A DNA stretch of 64,000 nucleotides. It comes from a virus. The DNA lies in the IMG/VR virus record IMGVR_UViG_3300009130_000011, positions 1 to 64,000 of that record; one strand, written 5' to 3'. The notes below the pieces were generated by a model. That model did no database searches. It saw only the letters and a list, made by a program, of their open reading frames with translations, and was not told where the DNA came from. A program made the position numbers and the translations under genes. Below, in pieces: positions 50,870-58,659 of this stretch (the stretch's first letter is position 1; every line of letters begins with the position of its first letter).

Positions 50870-52063
50870 TTATTCATAGTTTCTAAATCCGATTGCATAC
50901 GGAAATCTAGGTATCCCATCGGGAGTAAGCTGAAAAAATTTGATAGTCGCTAACTGACCAATATAATTCTTGCGATTATCATAAATTTCTTTAAGGTAAT
51001 CGAATGAACCTTTAATATTTGAATTGAAAGTTTTTTGAGTATTCTCGCAAAAGCATACTAGGTGCTTTGCAGTCCCACTACGATTACCATTACCTACATC
51101 AATGTCGATAACTCGATATTCTGCATCAATAAATTCTTTGCGTTTAAGAAGAGTTTTACTGCGCTTGTTCTCATAGCCTTCGTCCTTGCGAACCATTTGA
51201 CCTTCGTAGCCTAAGTCGATATACTGACCATATAAATCGTCAAGCTCATCTTCACTATCAACTTTAGATGTTTCTACAAGCAACACATTATGTTGAATAA
51301 TGTTTGCACTTTTGTTGAAAGCGTTTTTAAGTTGATTAAAGCGCATATCGAATGTAGTATTCTCTGTGCAGTAATGATTAAGATAAGGTGCATCATACAC
51401 ATGGTACTCAATAGTCTCTTCTGCCTCTGCAAGCCTCTCTTCATAATCAACGACTTTTTTTGCAAAAACATTGTCGCTCATCTTATCTGATTGAGTTGGT
51501 TTTTGTTTGCGAACAAGCGAAGTAATCTTATTGAAATTATCCCTCAAATCGTGATTATACAACTCTCCATCAAGAATGGCATTTGGGTAGTCAAGAAAGA
51601 AGCTATTGAGGCTTTTGAGAATATGAGGAATACACTCTATCTCCTTGCCGTTACGAGTGCGTCCTACGAGCGCATCATCTTCCATACGAACAACGCAACG
51701 AATACCATCAAGCTTTGGTTGGGAGTATATTGGATACTCAAGTTCACCCTTGCGATCTTTATAATTATGCGCAAGCATTGGTTCATAAAACTTCTTCTCT
51801 TGCGCATCTATTTCATTGAACGCATAGCCCGAATCTAATTTCTTCTGAAACTTTGCTTGAGCCTCAAGCTCCGCTTGCTCTTCGGGGGTTGTTTCATTTG
51901 ACCTACCGACATTTTTAGCGATTGTAGTCGTAGCCTTGTCTTGAGTCTTTTTGCCTTCGACAAGACCTTTGACTGCATAGAATGAATTGCCATCAATGTG
52001 CATAGTCCACTCACGCAACTTGCCTGTTGAATCTACTTTATATAGTGTGTCTAGTTTTTTCAT
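50870..52063 (-). CDS. ATP-dependent DNA ligase
   Basis: 397 aa. Motif I KLDGIR (117-122, catalytic Lys117), then GRTRNGKEI (motif Ia region), LDGELYNHDL (motif III) and YEGQMVRKDEGY (IV) with LLKRKEFIDAEY (V). It seals nicks during replication and repair. Residues 1-60 (LYKVDSTGKLREWTMHIDGN) are a WGR-like module also found in other phage ligases. Confidence 0.92.
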   Translation of the reverse strand: MKKLDTLYKVDSTGKLREWTMHIDGNSFYAVKGLVEGKKTQDKATTTIAKNVGRSNETTPEEQAELEAQAKFQKKLDSGYAFNEIDAQEKKFYEPMLAHNYKDRKGELEYPIYSQPKLDGIRCVVRMEDDALVGRTRNGKEIECIPHILKSLNSFFLDYPNAILDGELYNHDLRDNFNKITSLVRKQKPTQSDKMSDNVFAKKVVDYEERLAEAEETIEYHVYDAPYLNHYCTENTTFDMRFNQLKNAFNKSANIIQHNVLLVETSKVDSEDELDDLYGQYIDLGYEGQMVRKDEGYENKRSKTLLKRKEFIDAEYRVIDIDVGNGNRSGTAKHLVCFCENTQKTFNSNIKGSFDYLKEIYDNRKNYIGQLATIKFFQLTPDGIPRFPYAIGFRNYE

Positions 52064-52072
52064 TACTCAATA

Positions 52073-52101
52073 ATATTGACATAGATTTAAGGTGATGTCA
52101 A
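52073..52101 (-). promoter_or_regulatory. Sigma-70 promoter of the ligase
   Basis: Minus strand: TTGACA, 17-bp spacer, CAATAT, then 9 nt (TATTGAGTA) before the ATG. Confidence 0.68.
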
Positions 52102-52105
52102 GATA

Positions 52106-52354
52106 TTATTTAAAATAATCAAACCTCTCAAGCTCATCTTCAGCCTCTTTCCCAAGATGAAAGAGCGCAACTGAAATTCTGTTATCATGGTTACTAATCA
52201 TTAAAGAATATCCATCTATTCTAAGCCAAGCGTTGTGACCTGTCAAGACAAAATCTTCTCCACCAAAAGAACCATCATCGTTCCCTACCGAATCATGTTT
52301 AATGTCGGGTTGGATGTTCATTTCAAAATTTACTGATTCAGATACAACACTCAT
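52106..52354 (-). CDS. Small beta-rich protein, unknown
   Basis: 82 aa. Beta-rich (GEDFVLTGHNAWLRIDGYSL, then DNRISVALFHLGKEAEDE). Overlaps the upstream stop by 17 bp. Function unknown. Confidence 0.68.
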   Translation of the reverse strand: MSVVSESVNFEMNIQPDIKHDSVGNDDGSFGGEDFVLTGHNAWLRIDGYSLMISNHDNRISVALFHLGKEAEDELERFDYFK

Positions 52355-52931
52355 TTTTATGCTCCATTATTTTTTTAATTTCATCTCTAGCTTGCTCCCA
52401 ATAGAAGCGTTTCATTTCATCGGTTTGACCAAATTGCTCGGCTCTAACCATGCACATTCCATAATGATGCCATATTTTGCATATCTTGTCAATGTTTTTA
52501 TCATCGGGTTTGACATTAAAATGATTCCAACAATTTTCTCCATCAATAGTTTCTGTTTCTATCCATTCAGCAGGAAAACCTTTAGCAAAATACATAAGAC
52601 CATTGTGGTCTGCAAACTTTCTAGCAAGAGAAACAAAACTATCTTCTACTTCATGTGACTCGTACAAGTTTGCATCCTCATACCAAGACTCGTAGACACT
52701 AATTTCAAATTGAAAAGTATCTTTAATTGCAACATATTCTTGTTGAAATTTTGGTCGATTGTCGTCACCATGCTCTAGTATGTCAACACTATGAAGTTTG
52801 CCATACCATTTCATGTGCTTCATTACTCGACTACTATAAATAATCTTTTGGAACTCTTCAAGGAGTTCGCTATTAGACTTCGTAGTCGCTTGCGTTCTTC
52901 TAAAACTTACTGATAAACCTTCTCCACTCAT
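52338..52931 (-). CDS. Protein of unknown function
   Basis: 197 aa, mixed, aromatic-rich (FEISVYESWYEDANLYESHE; MYFAKGFPAEWIETETIDGE). Repeated WxxxG-type turns suggest a beta/alpha domain; Cys/His residues near the C-terminus (HNECCI) could bind metal. No family recognised. Confidence 0.7.
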   Translation of the reverse strand: MSGEGLSVSFRRTQATTKSNSELLEEFQKIIYSSRVMKHMKWYGKLHSVDILEHGDDNRPKFQQEYVAIKDTFQFEISVYESWYEDANLYESHEVEDSFVSLARKFADHNGLMYFAKGFPAEWIETETIDGENCWNHFNVKPDDKNIDKICKIWHHYGMCMVRAEQFGQTDEMKRFYWEQARDEIKKIMEHKNECCI

Positions 52932-53047
52932 AATATAATATATAATAAAAAACTAAGGGTGAGTATATTGATAACAATAGCGTATGTCAACAAAAAAATA
53001 TCTTTTTTGCTCCAAGAGTTATCTTTTGGATCGTGAAATTGATTCAT
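52928..53047 (-). CDS. 39-residue membrane peptide
   Basis: Encodes MNQFHDPKDNSWSKKDIFLL then TYAIVINILTLSFLLYIIL: polar head plus one long membrane helix. ATGA overlap with the downstream gene. Function unknown. Confidence 0.6.
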   Translation of the reverse strand: MNQFHDPKDNSWSKKDIFLLTYAIVINILTLSFLLYIIL

Positions 53048-53115
53048 CAAAATGCTGAACACCACAAGGTAATGGTGATTGTTGCAATGATGAGTAATTC
53101 AATAAAAAAATTCAC
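53047..53115 (-). CDS. 22-residue membrane peptide (GTG start)
   Basis: GTG-initiated frame with sequence NFFIELLIIATITITLWCSA: a single membrane helix, ending in the TGATG overlap of the next peptide. Unusual start codon; may be spurious. Confidence 0.32.
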   Translation of the reverse strand: MNFFIELLIIATITITLWCSAF

Positions 53116-53134
53116 ATCATTATGTACACTATAT

Positions 53135-53359
53135 TTATTCACTTGTCCAAGTTTCTTCAAGGGTAGCGTTCATATAATCTTTATGAGTGATTTCTCCAAG
53201 AGTACCCATAATGTCCATACCGCCCTCTTCTTCCAATAGCTTCCTTGCTTCATCTTCGGAATCTGCATCTATTTCATAAAAATAAGTTGCAGGGACGCTG
53301 AATACATAAGTATTTTTTTTGGTTAAATCCATTCTATCGTAATAATTGCCATGACTCAT
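53135..53359 (-). CDS. AESxDEA-family small protein, copy C
   Basis: 74 aa. FSVPATYFYEIDADSEDEAR then KLLEEEGG matches the pattern of 46700-46957 and 47237-47443. The ATG overlaps the upstream stop (ATGA). Function unknown. Confidence 0.7.
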   Translation of the reverse strand: MSHGNYYDRMDLTKKNTYVFSVPATYFYEIDADSEDEARKLLEEEGGMDIMGTLGEITHKDYMNATLEETWTSE

Positions 53360-53745
53360 TTTTCAAATTCTACCTCTTTATTTCCTTTTTTATTATAACT
53401 AAATAAATATTGTTCTCTATCTGTATCAATCTGATGATAGGGATTATCTTTAGTTGGTGGATCAACTGCATAAGCACAAACATCCCAAGACCATGTACTA
53501 GGGTCAGTATATTCATACTCTCCCGAACCATCTTGCTTAACTACGCACCACTCGTCTCCACAATGAATATTATAATCTATATAATTACCATCTCCTAAAT
53601 CATAGCTATTCCAATAGTCAAAGTTATCTCCTTCGGTTTCAATTTCGGGATTAAGCTCAACTTTTTTAATGTGAGTTAATGCTAAATCAATAATCGCTAG
53701 AGCGACTTCTTGAGGCGCTTTCCAAGTTTCTATTGTATTAATCAT
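53356..53745 (-). CDS. Small acidic protein, unknown
   Basis: 129 aa, helical start (TWKAPQEVALAIIDLALTHI) and aromatic/Asp-rich middle (GDEWCVVKQDGSGEYEYTDP). It is coupled to the RuvB-like gene by ATGA. Function unknown. Confidence 0.7.
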   Translation of the reverse strand: MINTIETWKAPQEVALAIIDLALTHIKKVELNPEIETEGDNFDYWNSYDLGDGNYIDYNIHCGDEWCVVKQDGSGEYEYTDPSTWSWDVCAYAVDPPTKDNPYHQIDTDREQYLFSYNKKGNKEVEFEK

Positions 53746-54695
53746 TTTGTTTCTCCTTCTAATATTCTTGCTATTAATTTTCTGCCATTTGGGGTTAGCT
53801 TTCTTTTGCCATCAATCTCAATAAAAGACTTTCTCAATAAGTACATTTCGTGATCTTGCATTAGCGCAGTCTTGCTTAAACCTGTTTTTGCTGATAAAGA
53901 TGTTAATGTGCAACACCCATCTTTGTGTAATATTTCTAAGATTTCCTTTTCTGTTCTTGATATTCCAAATGGAAGAATATCTAAAGTATCTCTTAAATCT
54001 TCTAAATCGTCAAGAGAAAAATTATCTTTTCCTTTAGCTTCGCAATAAAGATGGACTTCTTTAGCTCTCTTTACCGCATTTCTCGCGTTGCCCCTAGTCG
54101 TCTTACTAAGTTTTTCTAAAACCTCGTCATCAATATTAATGTCATCACTAATATTCAAAGCCATAATATTTGAAAGCTCATTGTAAGAATAAGGCTCAAA
54201 GTCTATTGGGGTCAACCTGTCTTTTAAAGGTGGAAACAACTTATCTGTTTCAGTCGTTGCAAACATATAGGTTTGTCTTGTAAAATCAAAATGACAAACA
54301 GACTCTTGCCAAATAAATTCTTTATTAGCGCTACTTTCAGTATTAAAAATAGTCAAAAAAGCATTGGTTAAATCTTTAGGTAATTCATGCGCCTCGTCAA
54401 ACAAAATTGAAACTTCATTATTATTAATAACAGGCAAGAAGACTTGCTCAAAGAATGTGTCCACATTAGACAATGTAGAACAATTCAATTCTAGTAATGG
54501 TCTTTTGCTCCCACTTTGATTGTGAAGCTCATTAGCAAACGCTTTAGCAAACTCTGTCTTGCCCAAGCCTTTCGCACCTGCAAAAAGCAAAAATGGGCAT
54601 AAGCTAGTTTGATTGAAAGCCGATTTGTAAAAAGCTAATTTTCTTTTGACGCTTGATTGTCCTACCAAGCCACGAAACATTGTATCTGATTCCAT
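53742..54695 (-). CDS. RuvB-like Holliday junction ATPase
   Basis: 317 aa, near RuvB length. AAA+ domain: Walker A GAKGLGKT (40-47), Walker B SILFDEAHEL (96-105), then a sensor/lid region (DRLTPIDFEPYS, NARNAVKRA). The C-terminal winged-helix domain (GISRTEKEILEILHKDGCCT, then GLSKTALMQDHEMYLLRK) matches RuvB C-terminal domain order. It would drive branch migration of recombination intermediates; no ruvA or ruvC is seen here. Confidence 0.88.
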   Translation of the reverse strand: MESDTMFRGLVGQSSVKRKLAFYKSAFNQTSLCPFLLFAGAKGLGKTEFAKAFANELHNQSGSKRPLLELNCSTLSNVDTFFEQVFLPVINNNEVSILFDEAHELPKDLTNAFLTIFNTESSANKEFIWQESVCHFDFTRQTYMFATTETDKLFPPLKDRLTPIDFEPYSYNELSNIMALNISDDINIDDEVLEKLSKTTRGNARNAVKRAKEVHLYCEAKGKDNFSLDDLEDLRDTLDILPFGISRTEKEILEILHKDGCCTLTSLSAKTGLSKTALMQDHEMYLLRKSFIEIDGKRKLTPNGRKLIARILEGETK

Positions 54696-54705
54696 AATAC
54701 CTTTC

Positions 54706-54734
54706 TATATTGAGCGAAAAAAAATAATTGTCAA
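54706..54734 (-). promoter_or_regulatory. Sigma-70 promoter of RuvB-like gene
   Basis: Minus strand: TTGACA, 17-bp spacer, AATATA, then 10 nt before the ATG at 54695. The -35 lies over the end of the upstream gene. Confidence 0.7.
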
Positions 54735-55000
54735 GAACTTTCGTCTCCAAATAAATCGTCCATGACATTTATGCTAAAATCTTCTACGGAGTGACCTTTG
54801 GGCATGAGGGATTGTATGTACGCTACAACTTTCTTGCCTACTTCGTCATGTATAGTAGAAAAAGTATAAGTAGTCATATCTTTATCACTACCATAACCAA
54901 ACTCTATTACGATATGACAATCATCAAGCACATCTTTATTTGTTATTGGGCAAGTCAAATTTAAATCCTCATCGTAGAATGGATCATTTTTTTTACTCAT
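54731..55000 (-). CDS. Small acidic protein, unknown
   Basis: 89 aa; a possible Cys site in DLNLTCPITNKDVLDDCHIV, then beta-rich, acidic C-terminus. ATGA overlap with the upstream gene. Function unknown. Confidence 0.68.
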   Translation of the reverse strand: MSKKNDPFYDEDLNLTCPITNKDVLDDCHIVIEFGYGSDKDMTTYTFSTIHDEVGKKVVAYIQSLMPKGHSVEDFSINVMDDLFGDESS

Positions 55001-55242
55001 TTTATAATTTTATTTTTAATTAAATCTTCAAAAACATGAAAAAGTTTTTCTTGCCTAGATTTATGCAACTCTTTCGCCCCAATTAACATATTTAGTATTT
55101 TGTCTTCAGAGGGATGCCCCACAAAAGCCGTAGGCGAGTCGGAAAAAGAATACATTATTGTATCTATATCATCCTCTACCATAGCCATTTTCTGAATTGC
55201 TTCCTCTAAATCAAACCTGTCATATAATCCATTTTCTTTCAT
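54997..55242 (-). CDS. Conserved helical phage protein
   Basis: 81 aa from MKENGLYDRFDLEEAIQKMA, the ATGA start. The VEDDIDTIMYSFSDSPTAFV then LIGAKELHKSRQEKLFHVFE pattern is a short family found in several large phages, function unknown. Confidence 0.72.
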   Translation of the reverse strand: MKENGLYDRFDLEEAIQKMAMVEDDIDTIMYSFSDSPTAFVGHPSEDKILNMLIGAKELHKSRQEKLFHVFEDLIKNKIIK

Positions 55243-55622
55243 TTTAAATAAGACTCCCATCTATTTTTCATTAAGTTAATTGTTTCTTGTGGTACTCCAT
55301 GTATATTTTGAAAAGAGTTTTGACACTCAATAACAAAAGGGGAATAATTAAATTCTTTAGCTAAAATAAAATATGGCTCTGCTTCCCACGCTTGAGAAAA
55401 AGTATTTGCTACTGCAATCACATTAGCTTTTTGGGTCATAGCATATTTAACATTTCTTTGGCAATTCTCATGTGCTATCTTTAATTTGCTTGCATCAAAG
55501 TTGTAGTTACCTGCTTGATCTGTAAACCAATCATCCGCAGAGTAAACCACAGGAGATAGCTTGTGGGCAAGGGTAGTTTTACCACTCCCCGAAAGACCTC
55601 TGATTATGTATAAAATGTTCAT
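55239..55622 (-). CDS. P-loop kinase (AAA_33 / polynucleotide-kinase-like)
   Basis: 127 aa from MNILYIIRGLSGSGKTTLAH. Walker A GLSGSGKTT (9-17) plus lid region ANTFSQAWEAEPYF fits the AAA_33 kinase family, as in N4BP2-like 5' polynucleotide kinases and small phage kinases. The first 13 codons of the longer frame overlap the promoter. Location next to tRNA-Leu makes RNA-end repair a reasonable, unproven idea. Confidence 0.82.
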   Translation of the reverse strand: MNILYIIRGLSGSGKTTLAHKLSPVVYSADDWFTDQAGNYNFDASKLKIAHENCQRNVKYAMTQKANVIAVANTFSQAWEAEPYFILAKEFNYSPFVIECQNSFQNIHGVPQETINLMKNRWESYLK

Positions 55623-55632
55623 TACGCTATAT

Positions 55633-55661
55633 AAACTAAGAAAAAAAAATTTAAATGTCAA
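55633..55661 (-). promoter_or_regulatory. Sigma-70 promoter of P-loop kinase
   Basis: Minus strand: TTGACA, 17-bp spacer, TAGTTT, then 10 nt before the ATG at 55622. It lies between the tRNA-Leu gene and the kinase. Confidence 0.7.
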
Positions 55662-55668
55662 GCAAAAA

Positions 55669-55753
55669 TGGTGCGGATGGTGGGAATCGAACCCACACTC
55701 CCAAGGGAAACGGATTTTAAGTCCGTAGCGTCTACCAATTCCGCCACATCCGC
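55669..55753 (-). tRNA. tRNA-Leu (UAA)
   Basis: 85 nt with encoded CCA. Acceptor GCGGATG/CATCCGC, T-arm GTGGG TTCGATT CCCAC, long class II variable arm, anticodon loop CTTAAAA with anticodon TAA. It reads UUA and could support the AT-rich codon use. Confidence 0.93.
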
Positions 55754-56275
55754 CTACGCTAAATCAAACTTAACTATATAGCATTGTATCGGAGAGTCAA
55801 GAAAAATATCTTCAATCATTGCTTTTATAATGCCCCAATTTCCCCCCGCTAAACCGCAAGAAATTCCGTATGGCAATCCAAGAACAGGGGGTGGACTTCC
55901 ATCGTATTCATGTTTATTTACATTCATCTCAAAAAGGTCTTGCTCTACTTTTTTTAATGCTTGCCAAAACTTTTCGTAATGAACTTGTCTTGAGCCATCT
56001 CCAATACTTGCTTGGTTATACATATTGTATATATATTTGTCGCCATTTATTTTGGCTTTTGAGAATTTTCCGAGCCAATGAACATATTGTCCATTGTGGT
56101 CGTACTCTTGGTTAAATGCCTTCCAATCTGCTTCGTATGCTTCGGGATAGCGATCTTTAATCTGTTTAGCTATACCTGCTCCCATGATGTGCATAGTATT
56201 GCAGGAATGGGCGATAGTATTAATATCGTTTGGAAAATCGAGGAGATTGCCTTCTATCTGTGTTACTTCTGCCAT
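55754..56275 (-). CDS. Macro-domain protein
   Basis: 173 aa from MAEVTQIEGNLLDF. Macro-domain layout: INTIAHSCNTMHIMGAGIAK (adenine-ribose loop), PEAYEADW, then PPVLGLPYGISCGLAGGNWG and IEDIF. Such domains bind or hydrolyse ADP-ribose derivatives; one subclass removes the 1''-phosphate of ADP-ribose made in tRNA splicing. In a phage this may counter NAD+/ADPR-based defence. The promoter overlaps the first six codons of the longer frame, so this ATG is chosen. Confidence 0.85.
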   Translation of the reverse strand: MAEVTQIEGNLLDFPNDINTIAHSCNTMHIMGAGIAKQIKDRYPEAYEADWKAFNQEYDHNGQYVHWLGKFSKAKINGDKYIYNMYNQASIGDGSRQVHYEKFWQALKKVEQDLFEMNVNKHEYDGSPPPVLGLPYGISCGLAGGNWGIIKAMIEDIFLDSPIQCYIVKFDLA

Positions 56276-56284
56276 AATTGCTCG

Positions 56285-56313
56285 ACTATACATGAAGAAG
56301 CAAAGGATGTCAA
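56285..56313 (-). promoter_or_regulatory. Sigma-70 promoter of macro-domain gene
   Basis: Minus strand: TTGACA, 17-bp spacer, TATAGT, then 9 nt before the ATG at 56275. Confidence 0.75.
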
Positions 56314-56320
56314 GAACTAT

Positions 56321-56551
56321 TTACCAACTATTTATTGAGATGTTTTCTCTGTTGTCCTTATCTCTCTCCATTTTATTCAAGAGTCTTTTGAGAGTTCCTT
56401 CCCCCGACTTTAAGTAGTCTTTGCTATTAAGCATATCTCTAATCATCTGTCGGTAATATCTCCCTTTATAAGACCAACCTAAATCAAAGCCTCTATGCAA
56501 GCCTTTCTGATGAGCTTCTTCAAACTCATTACTTATACCGCTATCAAACAT
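56321..56551 (-). CDS. Small basic helical protein
   Basis: 76 aa (MFDSGISNEFEEAHQKGLHR start, with G-x-x-x-G/YKGRYYRQMI) helical, basic. Function unknown. Confidence 0.66.
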   Translation of the reverse strand: MFDSGISNEFEEAHQKGLHRGFDLGWSYKGRYYRQMIRDMLNSKDYLKSGEGTLKRLLNKMERDKDNRENISINSW

Positions 56552-56583
56552 AATAAATTTATTTAAATTAATTTTTCTACATA

Positions 56584-56793
56584 TTAATCTTTTTCAAATT
56601 GTTTTAAAACTTCTAATCTCCCCTGCGCATCATCGAGCAAACATAGGGCTTCTTTGGCATTGTTGTAAAAATCTTCTGTCGAATGATCTCCTATGCCAAC
56701 TGCTTTTTCTCCGAGTAAATGGAGACTTAACTTCGCTTTATCTACATCTGCTTGCGCAGAGTTTTTTAACATATTGTATAATAATTTATTCAT
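56584..56793 (-). CDS. Small helical protein, unknown
   Basis: 69 aa from MNKLLYNMLKNSAQADVDKA, helical. The hydrophobic N-terminal extension of the longer frame is really the shifted frame of the membrane peptide at 56786. Function unknown. Confidence 0.64.
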   Translation of the reverse strand: MNKLLYNMLKNSAQADVDKAKLSLHLLGEKAVGIGDHSTEDFYNNAKEALCLLDDAQGRLEVLKQFEKD

Positions 56794-56887
56794 CGTTTGT
56801 AAATAATAATATAAAACTAGCAAAAATGCAATAACAAAATACCCCAATCACACAAATAGTATCCCATGCCCATTCTAAAAATTTCAT
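56786..56887 (-). CDS. 33-residue membrane peptide
   Basis: Encodes MKFLEWAWDTICVIGVFCYC then IFASFILLFTNDE: one membrane helix. ATG overlaps the stop of the nucleotidyltransferase gene (ATGA). Function unknown. Confidence 0.55.
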   Translation of the reverse strand: MKFLEWAWDTICVIGVFCYCIFASFILLFTNDE

Positions 56888-57303
56888 AAGTTGCTTTGTG
56901 CCTCAGCGATTCTTTGCCTTAATTCTGTGCTTGAGAACTCATGTGATCTTTCGTTGTAATAAATCTCAATGCCTTTTGATTGACAAATGTCAAGCCCCGA
57001 AAAATTATCACCTTTATAGTCAGCGCCAATAATTCTCACATCAATAGGGTAAGCCCATAAAATATCATGCAAATCTTTTTCAAGATTATATGGTATAACT
57101 TCATCAACATATTCTACTGAAGATAATTGAATATAGCGCTCAACCACACTTTGAATAGGTTTATTTTTCTGAGGGCGCTCGATCTGAGGGTCAATGTGAA
57201 GACCACAAATAAGATAATCGCAAACAGATTTTGCTTCTTTTAGCATTAAGATATGACCTGCATGAAGAAGATCAAAGGTTGAAAATGTAATTCCTGTTTT
57301 CAT
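56884..57303 (-). CDS. Cytidylyltransferase-like nucleotidyltransferase
   Basis: 139 aa. HxGH motif LLHAGHIL (12-19; His14, His17) and C-terminal RSHEFSSTELR (the RTxGISTT-like signature) define the TagD/RfaE type nucleotidyltransferase family. Enzymes of this type activate glycerol-3-phosphate or sugar phosphates (CDP- or ADP- derivatives) for surface polymers. It is the same length as TagD. It may supply activated donors for the glycosyltransferases at 60-63 kb. Confidence 0.88.
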   Translation of the reverse strand: MKTGITFSTFDLLHAGHILMLKEAKSVCDYLICGLHIDPQIERPQKNKPIQSVVERYIQLSSVEYVDEVIPYNLEKDLHDILWAYPIDVRIIGADYKGDNFSGLDICQSKGIEIYYNERSHEFSSTELRQRIAEAQSNL

Positions 57304-57581
57304 CGCTTAATTTTTTTTATGCACTCTATATTTGATTTGTACATTTCTTTTTGTCTTCTTAGTTCGTTCCCTGCTCCTTGCAAGGTGCTAATGGCTTTAT
57401 TTTCGGTCATTCTACCATCAAGCACCATGCCGACACAAATTGTCACCTCTCTTGCATTAACTCGATAAGGGAAATTCCTGCAAAGAAATTTATAAAAGCG
57501 ACCGCTTATTTTCCCATGCTTTAATTTTTTATGCAAAAATCTTCTGTAATTGCAATTTTTAGTATTATGTAATGTTTTCAT
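57300..57581 (-). CDS. Small basic protein, unknown
   Basis: 93 aa, Lys/Arg-rich (NCNYRRFLHKKLKHGKISGR; FYKFLCRNFPYRVNAREVTI) with helical C-terminus. Possibly RNA-binding. It overlaps the upstream gene by 17 bp. Confidence 0.66.
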   Translation of the reverse strand: MKTLHNTKNCNYRRFLHKKLKHGKISGRFYKFLCRNFPYRVNAREVTICVGMVLDGRMTENKAISTLQGAGNELRRQKEMYKSNIECIKKIKR

Positions 57582-57876
57582 AACTTATAGGCTTTTTTAA
57601 TTTATTTATTTGAAGTTTAGTTTCTTCAAAAAATTCTCTATCTGCGTCAACTCTCCACTCTGCACCTTCACCTTCGGGGTAATCAATATAGCAATAATGA
57701 GTGACATCTCCTGTTAAGAACCCTGCATCGCTACCAAATACATGGTTATTTGAATCGTGATAATCTTCGTCTCTACCATAGTAAAAACCTGTCCACACTC
57801 CTGTTCCCTCAAAGAAGTAAAGCAATCTTACACCTTCTTCGGGAATCTCGTCTTCAATTTTAATCCAATTTATCAT
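57565..57876 (-). CDS. DUF551-like protein
   Basis: 103 aa. NWIKIEDEIPEEGVRLLYFF then GFYYGRDEDYHD, with VTHYCYIDYPEG, match the DUF551 pattern (W-I-x-x-x-D-x-x-P-x-x-G ... T-H-W), a family common in phages with no known function. Confidence 0.7.
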   Translation of the reverse strand: MINWIKIEDEIPEEGVRLLYFFEGTGVWTGFYYGRDEDYHDSNNHVFGSDAGFLTGDVTHYCYIDYPEGEGAEWRVDADREFFEETKLQINKLKKPISYENIT

Positions 57877-58051
57877 TTTCTTCTTCTGAGAACCATTCGT
57901 ATTCTGTGTTAAATAATTCGTCTACATTTTTAGGATGAAAGCCCATGCTTACCATTAAGCCCTTAAACATATCTGCCAAGCCTTCTGCATCTACATCTTC
58001 ATTGGATTCAACGCTATAAGTTTTATTATAATTAGTAATTGATATTTTCAT
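57860..58051 (-). CDS. Conserved small phage protein (NYNKTYSVE)
   Basis: 63 aa from MKISITNYNKTYSVESNEDV, with LADMFKGLMVSMGFHPKNVD. A frequent phage ORF family; function unknown. ATGA start fixes it against the longer frame. Confidence 0.72.
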   Translation of the reverse strand: MKISITNYNKTYSVESNEDVDAEGLADMFKGLMVSMGFHPKNVDELFNTEYEWFSEEENDKLD

Positions 58052-58251
58052 TTTTTCTGCCCCCAAAATCCGCAAAGACAGGGTTGGTTATCTTTCTGAT
58101 TTGCGCCTTCTTTGTAGCCCTTATCGTACGCCTCTGTTTGATTTTTTAGCATACTTTTTTCAAAATTTTTAGCAAGATATTCTTGTGCATCTGCCCACCC
58201 TTTATCGTAGCCTTTTTGATAGTTTATTTCTTCGCTTATTTGTTCAATCAT
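58048..58251 (-). CDS. Small protein with repeated YxxGY pattern
   Basis: 67 aa from MIEQISEEINYQKGYDKGWA; later DKGYKEGANQ and a CLCGF Cys pair near the C-terminus. The same YxxGY helix motif occurs in 43450-43623. Function unknown. Confidence 0.66.
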   Translation of the reverse strand: MIEQISEEINYQKGYDKGWADAQEYLAKNFEKSMLKNQTEAYDKGYKEGANQKDNQPCLCGFWGQKK

Positions 58252-58261
58252 TTTTTTCAAA

Positions 58262-58453
58262 TTATTTTTTTATAGAGCGTATAATTTGCTCTATTCCATG
58301 TGAATTTTTTGTAACAATAGATTCCCCATTTGATAAAGCTATTCTGTAGAAAATAGAGTCTCCATGCGCTTTTTCTTTTACATACATAACCTGCTTTGGA
58401 TTTATATGGTACTTTTCATTATTTGAATCTTCAACTTGAATAATATTTTTCAT
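58262..58453 (-). CDS. Small beta-rich protein, unknown
   Basis: 63 aa, beta-rich (INPKQVMYVKEKAHGDSIFY; RIALSNGESIVTKNSHGIEQ) like a short LytTR-type fold. Function unknown. Confidence 0.64.
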   Translation of the reverse strand: MKNIIQVEDSNNEKYHINPKQVMYVKEKAHGDSIFYRIALSNGESIVTKNSHGIEQIIRSIKK

Positions 58454-58470
58454 AATATTTTTTATTTAAA

Positions 58471-58659
58471 TTAATTTTTAAGTTCTTTAAATTTTAAAAT
58501 CCATTTCTCAACATCTTTAATTTCTGAAAATATTTCATTTAAATTTTCTTTCTTTGGCTTATTTACGCAATGTAAAACTTCTACCGATAGCTCGTTCAAT
58601 TCTTCCGCAAGTTTAAGTAGGATATGCCTTTCTCTGCGCCTGTTTTCAATTTCTCTCAT
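58471..58659 (-). CDS. Small helical protein, unknown
   Basis: 62 aa, basic start then helical (LAEELNELSVEVLHCVNKPK). Overlaps the upstream gene by 14 bp. Function unknown. Confidence 0.64.
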   Translation of the reverse strand: MREIENRRRERHILLKLAEELNELSVEVLHCVNKPKKENLNEIFSEIKDVEKWILKFKELKN

